Under the pieces are notes generated by a model. The model did no database searches. It saw nothing but the letters and a program-made list of their open reading frames with translations, and had not been told where the DNA came from. This document shows, in pieces, positions 33,051 through 44,838 of a stretch of DNA of 64,000 bases. Origin of the DNA: Eonycteris spelaea (Eukaryota; Chordata; Mammalia; Chiroptera; Pteropodidae); contig PUFA01000210.1 of assembly GCA_003508835.1 (NCBI GenBank), forward strand, positions 1,802,501 through 1,866,500. The letters run 5' to 3'. The translations under genes and the position numbers were made by a program. Position 1 is the stretch's first letter; every line of letters starts with the position of its first letter.

Positions 33051-34149
33051 GGGTGATTACTCTGGTTTGTGGTGGTTAGAGAAGGCTTTATTCAGTTGAT
33101 ACCCTTTAAGACCAATATTTTAAAATGGAAATGGAAATGAGAAGCTGAAGCTCACATCCTCCACGTATTACTTGATGCTGGACTGTGGGATGTGGCCCAC
33201 TTCCTCCAACCTACTCCTTCTCCTGGAGAGTCTGCTAGAGCTTGGAATCCCTGTCCTGACCAGTTGTAGACGAATAGAATCTGGGCAGAAATGGGGTTGA
33301 TTGGGGCTCAGGGCCATGCAAAACCTAAAGGAAGAGGGATGGTAATCAGTTTGTCAGAGCCCAACACTCTGTCCATGCAAAGGTTACTGACAGACTTCCC
33401 AGGAGGCTCACAGGAGGGGACTGTGGAGTGTTGTTGGTCTTTCAGGGGAGTTTTTTTATCCACTGAGGCCTATGGTGACTTGCCTGATGGTCGCCAGCAG
33501 AGGGCAGTGTCTAGAGACTGCTCCTCTTGTCTCCTCCTGGGAGCAAGACAACCCCAGTCCCTCCCCCGACTCCTTTCTCCTTCAATGAGGGTTTACAGTT
33601 GACAGTTCAATGTAAGTATTAAGATTCGTAAATGGGAAGAGGATTTAGAGAGTGAACACAAGCCTGACTCACAGAACACATTATATGGTTATACTGTTAT
33701 AACTTTAGGACATGGTTACTCTTAACCTTAACTCATCTTGTAGAAATGTAATTTCTGTGTAGTTTCCGTATATCAGCAGATCTTATGAGATAGACCAGTG
33801 GGCACCCCACTCAGCAACTGGGGGCTGGAGCAGAGTTGTGGTCTGTGCTATTTCCTTTTGGTTTTATCTTCTTTCCTATAAAATCTCTTGGGGAGCCTCC
33901 CCAGGAGGCAGCTCCCCACTTTCAATCTCATTTTCTGATATCGAGTTATGAGTTTCCCATAATTGAATTTAGCCCAGGTCTCCTGGTTATTCTTCTTGAC
34001 TTGCTCACTGTTCATCTCTGGATGCCCTGGAGAGTGCTGTGTCCTGTGGCTGGACCCCTTGGCTGGGAACTGGGTTGTGTTGGGTTGCCAAAGCAGATGT
34101 TTTCATGAGAAACAGTGTTCACGAGACAAAAAAATTACTAGCTGTCCTT
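33051..34149. other. Unique DNA containing the CTCF candidate
   Basis: No transposon is recognised. A 103-residue frame at 33291-33602 spans the CTCF motif and has no domain. This block separates the repeat-poor enhancer candidate from the repeat-rich right half of the window. Confidence 0.45.
33488..33509 (+). promoter_or_regulatory. Strong CTCF-type motif
   Basis: CCAGCAGAGGGCAGTG at 33494-33509, preceded by TGGTCG, fits the CTCF core consensus CCASYAGRKGGCRS at every constrained position. CTCF anchors chromatin loops and boundaries; the motif points in the plus direction. It is not inside a recognised repeat. Occupancy is unknown. Confidence 0.65.
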
Positions 34150-34470
34150 TAATATCCATTCTCTACTCTTTAGCTGCTACTAAAGGACACCCTAAATATT
34201 AGTGGGAAATGGCTGCCTAGAATAAGCCACACATCCCTCAGCCTCCCTGGCAGCTAAGTGATCCAGTATTGGCCAGCAGGATGGGATGCTTACAACTGCT
34301 GGGCTGGACCCTTAAAAGAAAGAGACAAGTGCTTCCCATTGACTGCAATCTGGACTCAATGGTGGGAGCTGGAGCAACCACGGTGGACCAGAGATGGGAG
34401 TCACGCTCTCTATTGCCCATTTCCTGAATGGTTGTGACAGAGAAATGAACTCTTTTCTTGTTGTTGTTGA
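34150..34470 (+). mobile_element. Ancient interspersed repeat, family unassigned
   Basis: 'ctagctgtcctttaatatcc', 'cagcctccctggcagctaagtg', 'ggccagcaggatggga', 'ggacccttaaaagaaag' and 'gtgggagctggagcaaccacggtgga' follow a widespread mammalian repeat that I recognise by wording but cannot name securely (a hAT or Tip100-type element is possible). Strand is arbitrary. Confidence 0.5.
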
Positions 34471-34864
34471 GAACAGTATTAAGTTGGGCCTTTGTCACAT
34501 GGCCTTAAATGGAGACCTTTGCTCTGGAGATCTTCAGGGGGACCCTACAGTGGGGACTCCTGCTATGTGCGCCTTCATTAATCTGCTAGGCAGGCTCTCC
34601 ATGGCTAAAAGCTAAGTATGAGCTGGGTCAAAACTCCACAGGTTTGGGGCCATCTTTGCAACGGTCCCCTCCAACCCATACTTGGCCCTGAATTCCTCCT
34701 TTTTTCCATTCGTTTCCCCTTTGGTTGTAGCTGACAGCTCTGGAGACATACTCTCAGAGCCACACCCACTCGGGGCTCATGGGATTCAAATTTGAAAGCA
34801 TGACAAAGCAGAGGAGAGGGACAGGAGCCCAGGAACTATCCCAACTTTCAAACACATCCTTCTC
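34471..34864. other. Unique DNA, nothing recognised
   Basis: No repeat, RNA or coding feature can be supported between the unassigned repeat and the following MIR. Confidence 0.4.
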
Positions 34865-35035
34865 CTGGCAGAAAGGAAACAGTGCTGGGCCGGGTTTGAG
34901 ACCTGATTCTGGCTCAACCATTAACCAGCCATGTGATCGTGAACAATTCCCCTCCTCCTAGAGCCAAAGGAGGGAGCTAGGCCAGAGGATTTCTAGAATT
35001 CCTTCCAACTTCAGCATTCTGTGATGTGATAATTC
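34865..35035 (+). mobile_element. MIR-family SINE, sense
   Basis: 'gtttgagacctgattctggctc', 'accagccatgtgatcgtgaac' and 'agaggatttctagaattccttccaacttcagcattctgtga' are the head, core and MIRc/MIR3-type tail in sense order. Confidence 0.85.
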
Positions 35036-35349
35036 CATGACCAGCCTTGTGGCTGCAGTGTCATCTTCAATACATGAAACGAATGACCTCAGGAAGGTCT
35101 ACGTCTGTGCCCCATTCACTTCTCATCATTGCTCAGCCCTGAGCAGTGGCTGCTGTAGGGGAGAGGAGAAGGCAGGAGGGAGAGGGGCGAGAAGCATCAC
35201 AGAGGTGACAAACCATGGTGGTCCTTCTCTTGAGGACTCTAGTCTCTCTGAAACGACATGTCACAACACACTCAGAATCTGTGAGTTATTCAGGAAATGG
35301 GTCTCTACTGGGAGCCTTGAGCACAGGAGGGTTTTCAGAGGGAAAGTGA

Positions 35350-35545
35350 GCAGTGGTGCCAGCAACACTGGTCTGAGCCAGCTCGCCCCTTGCTGTATGA
35401 CCTTAAATGAGTCTCCAAGCTTTTGAGCTTTAGTTCCTTCACTTGAAAAATCAGGATAGAACCCCCCTTTCACATGTGCAAAGTGGGGAGGGAGTGTTTC
35501 TGAAACCCACAGCATACGGTAGGTGCTGAGTGAATTCTAGGTACC
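35350..35545 (+). mobile_element. MIR SINE, sense
   Basis: 'ctgtatgaccttaaatgagtctccaagc', 'gagctttagttccttcacttg' and 'cagcatacggtaggtgctgagtgaattc' correspond to the MIR core and terminal tail. Confidence 0.8.
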
Positions 35546-38500
35546 TACCCTCTTCTCCTCACTCCTTCCCCTTCTGAAGCAGACTGATTTAAGTACCTGC
35601 TTAGTTTCCAGCTGACAGTCCAACTCTCTTGCCTTTTGCCCCCTGAATCTTTTCTCTTTTTTTCTTTGTCTTTTTTTCCTACAACTCTATACCCACCCTC
35701 CCCAGCAAAGTTCTTCCATCATCTTTCTTTGCAGAGGGCACGGAAAGGTGGGGTTATCCAGATGCCCAGTGATATTTCAGAAGCTCTAATTAAGGGGAAA
35801 ATTATGCATGCCATTTGAGTTTTAAAAGAGATTCAAATCAGAATGAATAAAATGCTAACTTTTCCCCTGTCCAACCCACTCACCCACATTCCCTGGGGCA
35901 AAATGAAACATAACTCAGTTTCTCCACGAAAGGCATCAGACAGCAGGTCATTCTGGTCGACAGCAAGCAGCAGTGCCGATGGTCTCAGCAAATATCCATT
36001 CTCTTGTGAGTCGTCTCACCACTTCTTTCTTAGCTAGATACAGCTAGGAGAGAATGACAGTGACGTGTGCCTCGTTCTGCCTTAAATGGAAAGCCTAGAT
36101 GTCTGTCCTAGAGATAGGTGGCGGTGTGGATTCAGGCTGTGTGGTCCCCCCAATTTTCTCTCTGCAGATGCACCTTTTCCAGAGGTGTGGAGAACCTTCT
36201 TTTATATCCATCAGGTGCCACCTCCTTCATGGTGGCACCCCCACTGCCTCAGAGGTTCCTGTCAGCCCTCTGTGAGCCAATGGCAACTGGATGTCAATCC
36301 CTAAAACATTTCTCACTCAGTCTATGAGTCTTAGTTTATGTGATCTTCTGCTAGCATTTCTTCCTCCTCTCTCTCTGTCTCTGGAAATATAGGCCCTGAA
36401 TGCTGGTTTTTGTTATTTCCCGCGTGAGTAGCACATATGACTTAGCTGCTTTGGGCTTGTTCCATCAGTCTCCGGGGCCCCATTAACATGGTTATTTCCA
36501 TGGTCCTACCTCAGGACTGAAAGGAGTCTCCCAGCTTTAGACTGGGACTTAGTCCAAGAGCCCCACCTTCCTGGCCTGGATCCTCATCAATGAACCATCT
36601 AAGTGTCACTCCTGTCAATACCTCAGTTCTTTTTATTTTTGTCAAGTACAAGAGTTCCCTGCTGTAGTTTGAAGACTTCTGGGATGCCACCAAATAGTAT
36701 ACAGGTGATAAAAGGTATCACACGGGGGGATAATCATGGCATTTCTGGGTAGAAGGAAACCACTCATTAAGATCAGAGGTTAATAAAAAGTATCTAGACT
36801 CTTCAAGCCTTCTGTGGCCAGAGGTTGGTAATGGAGGAGTCCCTGAGAGTCACCAAATACCCTGACCCAACCATATTCCATGGTTCAACAAACTCTTTTT
36901 ACTGATGAAGTATTAATTTTTTGACTCGTAAATGGAGACCATGAAGACGGACAACCTTCTAAGGCTGACATTTTGATACAATTTTTCTCAAGTTCATCTA
37001 TAGATTTATCCTTTTTTCTAAAATCCCACAGAGTTAAGCCCCTGTGTCTTTTCTCATTCTCTTCCCAGTATGTCTCCTTTTCAGGGTAGCTCCTAACAGT
37101 AGACAGTATTGGATACAGACAAAGCCTGCGCCAATGCGTCAACATGACCCAAGTCCCCCTGAGGACTAGGAGAGGTGTCTTAAAGCCAGAAATCCCATTG
37201 TTTTGACTGCTAACCATCTCTCGGAGCCATGTCTTGTGATCTTTCTCATCATAAGTGTTTGTAAAGCTTATCTCAACAGGTTTGATGCTCCAGCATGTAG
37301 CTGTGAAATAAACAATGTTCTGATAATTGCCAGCTCACCATTATTTACTTATACAGTTATTTTTATTTAAGAAAGCCCTTTTCCTTTGGGCTCCAAGAAG
37401 AGGCCACTACTGCAATTTTCTTCACTGTCTCTTTTTAATGAGGTCAAAGGTCAGGCAAAGAGCATCAGGCAGTTTTAGAAAGAGCAAGACAGCAACAAAG
37501 TTGACCTCTGCCAGGAGAGTTAAATGTAACTCACTCCTCCAGGCAATGCATCATTCCTGGCTCCCGCAGCCTGGTTGAGAGGTGAGGAAGTGATGAGCCA
37601 AATACTCCAGCTAGGTTAAAGTTCACCATTTCTTTTTCCAGTTAATTTTTTTTTTAAAATTCACTATCTTCATAAAGAAGCATCCCCCACCAAATCCCAT
37701 AATGCAGCGAGGTATACTTTCTATTGCAACTTTCTGTTACAGAATCCATCAATTTGAGCTTGGCCACACTGGAAGGATCCTCCCAGCAGAGTAAATTCAC
37801 CTTGTTTTGTCTTTTACTTCCAACTCCCATAACCCATTGCGTTTGCCAGCCCTCCGGGATAGCACCTAGTATCATTTCCTCTCTAATGCTGTGAGTTGGT
37901 TAAAACAATCACCTCTTAAGATGCGTCAACGAACTGGAGTCTCTCTCCCCGCACCGCCTCCCCTCTCTTCCTTTCTGTCTTCCTGGCCCTCGGTTGGCTG
38001 AGAACAGTAGGAGCCTGTAACAGACAGCATGTCATCCATTCCTGACAGCCTCGGTGCTATAATATGGGCCTGCCAAACCCATTACAGTAATGACAGCACT
38101 GCAGAATTAGAACACTCACTCCTACATATAGAAAAAAAAAATTAGGGAAAGAGGGGGCAGTGTTAAAATCTGCTATTTTGCTTTCTTTCTCTTTCTCCTC
38201 TTAAGAAGTGGCGTGATTCCTCTTTCATTTTCTTTTATTCCATTAAAAAGATAGATAAGCAAGCACAAAACCATATATCCTTAACCTGGCAAACAAGTTT
38301 TCAGGGAAAGGGATGGAATCACTTGGGTCTTGGGGAACCATCCGAAAGAGATTATTGTGCCTTATGGTGGAGCTAGCAGCATCATTCCATTATCATTTCC
38401 CCAAAAGGGGCATGTTCACGGACGCTCTTTGCTGGGGTTTCATAATCTCCACAGGCACTTACAGAATTAACTTTCTGCCTTGGGCAGGGGGAGGTGGGTA

Positions 38501-39244
38501 TTGCAGAACTTAATGATCATCTTTTTGACTGGGGATCATAAAGTGCTGTTGATAATTACGATAATTAAAGTGATTTGCTAACAGTAATTAGTCCCTAGGA
38601 CTCCCTTGTGGAGATAAGAGAAAGAGATTGTTCCACCTGGCCTCTGGGCAAACTGAGGCACAGAGATTCTGGGGTACAGGACAGAACACTAATCCCGTTT
38701 GGCCACAAGAGACTGGTCCAGGCATATAGATTGAGGAGGGGGTACAGGAGTGGCTACTTGGTGAGTAAGGGCCACCTTCAGCATGAGATATACAGGCCGG
38801 TTTAATGCAACAAAAGGATGTGTCCCCAGAGCCCCTGCTAAGTGTGGATGTTTAAGAACAAGGCTTGAAGCATACCAGTGGAAATGGTGGGTTTTCCGGG
38901 GAGTGCCAGGTTCCAGCGGGGAGACAGAGGGATCAGTGGTACACACTAGCACACAGGAGGAGACAGCAAGCTCAAATCACCCTCCGTCTCCATCCTTTTT
39001 CTACCAGGCACCCAGCCCCAAAGTCAAAGGATCCTTTTGAAAGGCTAAGGGCATTTTTTTTTTTTTTAACCAAATCCGACAGGAGGGGGCTGTGGCATCT
39101 TCAGAGCAAGAGGCACAGCTCATGTCATTAGGCACCAGGGGCCTCAGGGAGCCCTGCTGAGCTCTTGATTCAGCTGTAGCCACTGAGCCTTCTTCCGGGA
39201 CAGACACTTGCAGGGACTACTAGGGCCAGGAATGTGGAAAGCAA
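35546..39244. other. Long unique block with a homeodomain-word cluster
   Basis: About 3.7 kb with no transposon I can name. Low-complexity T-rich or A-rich runs occur at 37646-37660, 38131-38141 and 39053-39068. TAATTA clusters at 38553-38590. None of the frames (for example 110 residues at 36885-37217, minus) resembles a known protein. Confidence 0.5.
38553..38590. promoter_or_regulatory. Cluster of three TAATTA motifs
   Basis: TAATTA occurs at 38553-38558, 38562-38567 and 38585-38590. This palindromic word is the classic homeodomain dimer core. Three copies in 38 bp of unique DNA is more than expected even at this AT content, but there is no functional evidence. Confidence 0.35.
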
Positions 39245-39470
39245 CTGATCACAGGGCAGCATGGGACAGCAGAAGGAGTCCTGAGCCTGAGGTTTGAATC
39301 CTGGCTCTGCCGCCTATCAGCTGTGAGACCTTGCACAGGATGCCTATCCTTTCTCTGCCCTAGTTTGCCCAGGAATGGGGATAATAACATCCTACACCGG
39401 GCAGCTGTGGGGACAGAATGTGTGAGGTACCTCACCCAGTGCCCAGACATTGTAGTACAGGATACATGTG
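39245..39470 (+). mobile_element. MIR SINE, sense, near full length
   Basis: 'gagcctgaggtttgaatcctggctctgccgcctatcagctgtgagaccttg' and 'ctgccctagtttgcccaggaatggggataataacatcc', with tail 'tacctcacccagtgcccag', match MIR throughout. Confidence 0.95.
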
Positions 39471-39474
39471 TCCT

Positions 39475-40330
39475 TTTATTTTTTTAAAACCCAATTACCT
39501 AATTTAAAAAATTTACATGTAACATTATATTAGTTTCAGGGTACCACATAATGATTCAAGATTCGTATATATTGCAAAATGATCACACAGTAAGTCCAGT
39601 TAACATCCACCACCACACTTTGTCACATTCTTTTTCTTATGATGAGAATTTTTAAGTTCTACTCTCGTAGCAACTTTAAAATATGCAATGCAGTATTATT
39701 AACTACAGTCACTGGGCTGTGCATTACGTGTCTTAGTTATTCTAGAACTGGAAGTTGGTACCCTGGGACCACCTTAACTCATTTTGCCCTACCCTCGCTT
39801 TTGCTACCAATGTATTCTGTGTATCTATGAGTTTTTTTTTCATTTAATAAATAAATCAGATCATATGGTATTTGTCTTTCTCTGACTTATTTTGCTCAGC
39901 ATGATGCCCTCAATGTCCATCCATGTTGTTACAAATGGCAAGATTTCCTTCTTTTTTTCTTTTCATGGCTGAATAATATTCCATTGTTTATATACCACAT
40001 ATTCTTTATCCATTCGTCCATCAATGGACACTTAGGTTGCTTCCATGTCTTAGCTATTATAAATAATAGCTAACGAATGTGGAAGTGCAGATATTTCTTT
40101 TAGTAAGTGTTTTTGTTTTCTGTAGATAAATACACAGAAATAGAATTGCTGGATCATACGGTGGTTCTATTTTTAATCTGTTGAGGAACCTTCATACTGC
40201 TGTTTTCCATAGTGGCTGTACCAATTCACATCCTTACCAACAATGCAAAGGGTTGTTCTCTTTTCTCCATATCCTTGATAACACTTGCCTTTCAGCTTTA
40301 GTTTCCTTCTTTTTACTCTTTCAAAGGACT
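39475..40330 (-). mobile_element. L1 LINE 3' end, antisense
   Basis: On the plus strand the complement of an L1 3' UTR and ORF2 end can be read: 'ttagtttcagggtaccacataatgattc', 'ctacagtcactgggctgtgc', 'tgactta-ttttgctcagcatgatgccctc' and 'gctgaataatattccattg', then 'gaattgctggatcatacggtgg' and 'ccatagtggctgtaccaattcaca'. The element is 5' truncated with no open frame. Confidence 0.95.
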
Positions 40331-40334
40331 GCAT

Positions 40335-40412
40335 CAGACATTTATTTAATCAATCAACAGATATTTATTGAGAACTTACTAATTGTTTGACCCTGTACTA
40401 AAGAGGTTTAAG
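40335..40412 (-). mobile_element. L2 or MIR tail, antisense
   Basis: 'caatcaacagatatttattgagaacttactaattgtttgaccctgtacta' is the complement of the shared L2/MIR terminal region, directly after the antisense L1. Confidence 0.65.
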
Positions 40413-40609
40413 AGAGGAAATTTGCCCATATGAACCCAATAAAATACTGAGTGTTGAAAGACTGTGTAGAATTCTCTGCAAAACTTGGCTAGTGCTATGT
40501 GGCTGGCATTTAAATTGGTGGGTGATAGGTTCAGGCATAGGAAACCTCAGAAGCTAATGCAAGGCAAGAGATAAATGCTACATTGTCTGATGAGAATGAT
40601 AATTTCTTA

Positions 40610-40722
40610 GTGTCCCATCGGCTATAGGATGAAGTCTAAATAATCTGTGTGACATCCAAGGCTCCCTGAACATCTCTCTCTCCTTAAAACTTTATGGTTT
40701 CTCATATTAGCCTTGTCCAGTA
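40610..40722 (+). mobile_element. L2 fragment, sense
   Basis: 'ggctataggatgaagtctaaataatc' and 'catccaaggctccctgaacatc' correspond to L2 ORF2 ('aggataaagtccaaactcc', 'aaggccctccatgatctg'). Confidence 0.7.
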
Positions 40723-40727
40723 ACTAT

Positions 40728-40802
40728 CATTCACTCATTTATTTCATTTACTTATTTCATCTATGCATTCATCCATTTATCCATCCATCCACTTATTCCA
40801 CA
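40728..40802. repeat. Degenerate (CATT/CATC)n simple repeat
   Basis: Imperfect tetranucleotide units of CATT, TTTA and CATC run between two L2 fragments. They probably expanded from the 'aatgaatgaatg' end of the antisense L2 that follows. Confidence 0.8.
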
Positions 40803-41400
40803 GATACTGAGTGCCTATTATGTGTAGACACTGGGTCTCAAGTTTCTGGGAATGCATGTGAATCAATCAGGTAGGCTGAGGATCTCACAAACTTATAGTT
40901 TAGTATGTGTATGAGACAGACAAGATAAAGAAATCAAGATGATAGATTCAAATAGGGTAAAATGCAAAGGAGAAAGTAAAACAGGATAATGAGTGACTGG
41001 AGGTAGGTTGGATGACTACTTTGGCTGGAGTAGTCAGAATTAGACTCTTGAGAGATGTGACATTTGAGCTGAGACCTGAATATGAGAGACCTTTTCTCAA
41101 ATTGGTGGTGGGCAGGGGCTATGGATCTGCAGGATAAGAGTTCTGGGTGGATGGAATAGGAAGTGCCAAGGTCCTGAGGTGAGAACTAGCTGGGAGATCT
41201 TCAGGATAGAAAGAAGGCTGTTGTCACTGGAGCTTGATGAACCTGGGGGAAAGGTGTCACGGCACGATGCCTGAGCAGGTGAGACCAGAGCGCGGAGAGC
41301 CATGCCAGCCTTGTCAAGGCATCAGGATTGCTTTCTATGTTTGTGGGAACCACGAAAGTGTTTTAAGCAGAGAAATAACGTGATCTGCTTTGTGTTTCAA
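40795..41400 (-). mobile_element. L2 LINE, antisense, about 600 bp
   Basis: On the plus strand: 'gatactgagtgcctattatgtgtagacactgg', 'gagatgtgacatttgagctgagacctgaatatgag', 'ggaataggaagtgccaaggtcctgaggtgagaac' and 'gtgttttaagcagagaaataacgtgatctg'. This is the full antisense 3' half of L2 plus the ORF2 end. Confidence 0.9.
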
Positions 41401-41499
41401 AATCTTTTTTTTTAAATGATCAGCACTTGTAGTTTCTAAAATACACATTTCCACACCTCTGCATTCCCTATCCCCAGGACTTTCTTTCTGCATCATGTT

Positions 41500-41742
41500 T
41501 ACCTGTCAGTCTCCTATGATACCTTTGAGATCTAACTCTGGTATCTCTTCCTCTGTGAAGCCTTCCCTGACCTTCCTGCAGGCCCTGACTCCTGTCAATC
41601 ACTCTTTTTTTCTTGCTCCTGTGCCTCACATCTCATACACATCTCTAATACCGCACAAAGCCTAATACATTGCCATTATGTGCTTACATGTGTTTCTCCC
41701 AGTGAAGGGCCCAGAGCATGGTAGAGGCTTAATAGATTCGAT
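41500..41742 (+). mobile_element. L2 3' region, sense
   Basis: 'ctctgtgaagccttccctgaccttcctgcaggccctg' and 'gtgaagggcccagagcatggtagaggcttaatagattcg' are in sense order. It forms an inverted pair with the antisense L2 upstream. Confidence 0.9.
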
Positions 41743-41749
41743 AAGGGCC

Positions 41750-41855
41750 TTGCAGGCAGTAGTCAGGGTAGAGCTTCACAGAAGCAAATCTTGAAGGATG
41801 GATAGAAATTTGATAGATGATAAAGAGAGGCTAGAGTGACACAAATCCTGCAATA
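41750..41855 (-). mobile_element. L2 fragment, antisense
   Basis: 'cagtagtcagggtagagcttcacagaagcaaatcttgaaggatggatagaaatttg' is the complement of L2 around its 'ctcagtgaggccttccctgacc' region. Confidence 0.6.
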
Positions 41856-42194
41856 TCTGTTCAAGTCAACATGAGACATGATTGGAAAGATATCGTTATC
41901 AAGAAGGGGCATTTACCCCAGTAAACACCATGTGACCCTCTCCTCTCTCCAGTCAAATGCCAATACAGGGAGCTAATGAGAATGATAGATGTTGACTTGC
42001 ATGTGATTTTCATGCATTTTGCATATTTCCATTTAACATTGTCATGCATGGACAGACTTCTCAATCCTCTAGTTCCTTACTTCATTTAGCAACTTTTAAT
42101 TAAATGTCTCCTAAATATCTTGCTCAATGAAAGGCCCTGTGAAGGATCAGAAGTAGACATTTGTCTTTGGTGAGATCAGATGCTACAGCTCTCA

Positions 42195-42328
42195 GGGCAG
42201 AGGCTGGAATAAGAAGGTGTGAGTCTCAGTATTGACTCTGATAAGTGATCTTGGGCAACTGACTTAACCTCCTTGATCCTTGGTTCCTCCTTTATAAAAC
42301 GAGGGTAATATTATATATCTAGAAAGGT
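42195..42328 (+). mobile_element. MIR SINE, sense
   Basis: 'gtgagtctcagtattgactctgataagtgatcttgggcaactgacttaacctccttgatcc' and 'cctcctttataaaacgagggtaatatt' are the MIR head and core. Confidence 0.9.
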
Positions 42329-43209
42329 TGAGTTGGCAGAGTATTGGACACAATGGTTTATTGTCGTTTTCTCAGTTCCCTGTATGGGAAGATTTGCAGA
42401 TCCCATTAAAGACTCCTGGTTAGACTGTTTAGTTGTGTCCAGTTTCCTTCCTTCCAAAATTCCAAGGCAAAGACTGAATAACTGTGGCTCACTTTGGAAC
42501 AGTGATTGTGCAAGCCACTAGGAAGCCTTCAGTAGGTGAGGGCAGTGGGATGGAGGCTCCCTGCTGCATGCTCATCAAAGGTCACCTCCCTTGCATCTCC
42601 AGTTGTGAGCAGAATCCACCTATTGACTTCCTTTCTCTTTTCTTGCCTTAAATATGCCCCAGAGAGATCATAAATTGATTTCCCCGCCCCCCCAACCTAC
42701 AGACACCGGGAGAGTCTTCTGGTTGGCTTCCAAGACTCTGCCCCTTCCCTGCCAGTCAGTCACATTCTCTTCCTGTCACTACAGTTGCAGCAGCATTTGG
42801 GGTCAGTGAGTGGGTTGAGAAAGCTCAGACACCATGTATGGTGTGATTCATTTGTACTAGGGGATTCTGAGTAGATAATAATTGTCTGCAAATGGCAATT
42901 AACAGAAACCTTTTAAAAAATGTCTTGATGGTTATAAAACGGAAGGCGAAGCACATCATGCCTCTTGTTACAAGTAATTATGGAGGCGGCCTGTTATGCA
43001 TAGGTTTTGAATGGCCTGATATTTCCACGCAGCCATGCCAAATGAGAGAGTTTCCCTCGACTTTCATCTGCTACCCTTGGAGCGCTTCCTCAAAGATGGC
43101 ATTTGAGGAGGACTCACATTGGCTTCTTCCTGAAGCTCTGGCCTTGGCTCTACATCGCATCCCATGCAGGAAAGGGACTTGACAATCAACTCCATCTGAA
43201 GATGTAAGG
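42329..43209. other. Unique DNA, no element recognised
   Basis: Nothing nameable. The part at 42880-43080 is unique sequence with ATGCAT and TAATTA words and a 96-residue frame without recognisable domain. Confidence 0.45.
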
Positions 43210-43472
43210 GTCAGAAGGAGGAACTAACATTTACTACAAAGTGTCATACACCAAATCTCATGTGAGCTGCTTTTATTCCCTTTATCTCAGCCATCCTTAA
43301 CCATCCTGGCAAGCACTCGTTTTATTATTATTTTTTTAAACAGGTGAGAATACTGAGGTTTAGAGAGGTTAAACAATTTGATTGAGGCCATTTAGCAGAA
43401 ATGAAACTTGAACTTTGAAGCGGCTGATTAGGAAGCCCAAGCTCTTTTCCACTCTGCAATACTCCCTGAACT
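43210..43472 (-). mobile_element. MIR SINE, antisense, near full length
   Basis: 'gaactaacatttactacaaagtgtcatac', 'caggtgagaatactgaggtttagagaggttaaacaatttg' and 'gaaatgaaacttgaactttg' then 'ctcttttccactctgcaatactgc'-like end follow MIR on the complementary strand. Confidence 0.92.
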
Positions 43473-43479
43473 TCTCCCT

Positions 43480-43668
43480 TGCAGCATTTAAACTGTTATT
43501 CATTATCCATTTGTCTAATTATTTGTTTGCCTTTTTTTTCTTGGCTCTGTTGTAGGCTTGTCCTAGGGCAGGACACCACAGTCTTTCCTATTCAGCACTG
43601 CATTATTGCCAGAGCCTATCTTGATGCCTATGGGCAGTTAAAAGATATTTGCTGAATGAATATCTGGC
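43480..43668 (+). mobile_element. L2 3' end, sense
   Basis: 'ggcttgtcctagggcaggac', 'ctattcagcactgcattattgccagagcctatcttgatgcc' and 'gatatttgctgaatgaat' track the L2 3' end to its terminal repeat. Confidence 0.8.
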
Positions 43669-44569
43669 TTCCTCTGTGTCCATGAATCATTAGAAGTGAC
43701 CAATGTGAGATCATCTGGTGGTCAGTCAACATCTTTATCAAAAGACATTTTCAAGTGCAGGCTCATTCTCCAGCCAGACATAGCTTTTGTACTGTAGGAA
43801 TCTACCTCTGAATCAAAGGTCTGAGGCCCATCTCTCCAATTACTTTGTGGACAGGCTGAGCATGCCATCAATGGAGAACAGGACCCTCTTGCCTCAATTA
43901 TATCCTAATACCTCAAAAGTAGTCCTTCTTCCTAAGCCCCTCCCTCTCCACTTATTTCCTGTCTAAAGTGGTGAAGGGTGCACTCTCAGGAAACCACGAT
44001 CTCTCCACTGCCCTGGAGAGTGTGAAGGCTCTAGCTGGCTCCCTGGGCAGACGGAATGGAACTAGTGTGGGCTCTCATTAACAGCTTAGCTTTTATCTTT
44101 TCTAGACTCCTTAATCTGCCATAGCAGTTTTGAGGAAATCTCCAAGTGATAGTTGAGAGGCAAGATGAACTACAAATTTAAGACAAAAAAAAAATGTGGT
44201 AAGACTTTGGGTAGGGGGTGTTCAGGAAAAAGGCTAAATTCCTTCCAGGTCATTCTTTTGGAAAAAGCTCACCCTCAAACTCAAGGCTGCTAAGGCCATT
44301 TTTCTGGGTCAGAGAACAAGAGCAGCATGTGTGCAGGTGGAACACGGAGCTCAGCAGCTCCATGCACACAGGAGTGGCTTATAATTTAAGGAAGAGGTTT
44401 TTGAAGAGGAAGCCTCAAGGGCAGGGTGGGAGGGGCAGGTGAGAGTCAGATGGGTAGGGAAGAGCACAGGGAAAGGCAAGTTGCTAACTGATGTTTTTTA
44501 GATGGAACCTATCGTCGCTGAACTCATCCCACCCCCTCTTCAGTAAGGGGGCTCTGGAAAGGCCAGGCC
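43669..44569. other. Unique DNA, nothing recognised
   Basis: No transposon or gene signal. A run of A at 44187-44196 and a G-rich patch near 44205-44220 are the only low-complexity features. Confidence 0.45.
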
Positions 44570-44838
44570 AGCACTTCTCAAAGTTCATCTGAGGTACCCC
44601 CATGATGAAGTCGTTTGGAGGTTCCTCAATCAAGTAGCCTTCCTTCTGCCGTGGGGGTGTTTCTTCTCAGTTCTCAAGTAACTGCTTGCTTGCCAGTTAG
44701 GTTTTAGGGCCCAAGCCCCCAGTGCCCATGTCGCATGGAAGGAATCAGGACCTTCCCAGGTGGTCTGGGAATCTGCTTGGTTCAAAGCTCCCCAGGCGAT
44801 TCTCATGAACATTAGAACTGGGCCACTGTGCTAAGTTA
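44570..44838. mobile_element. MER5-like hAT-Charlie element, interrupted
   Basis: 'ggccagcacttctcaaagttc' at the left and 'gctccccaggcgattctcatgaacattagaactggg' at the right are MER5-type end sequences. The middle ('gggaatctgcttgg') is poorly conserved. Confidence 0.7.

Noticed and set aside
38145..38165. CTCF-like 'agagggggcagtg'
   Set aside because: The required CCA/CC part upstream is absent ('ttagggaa').
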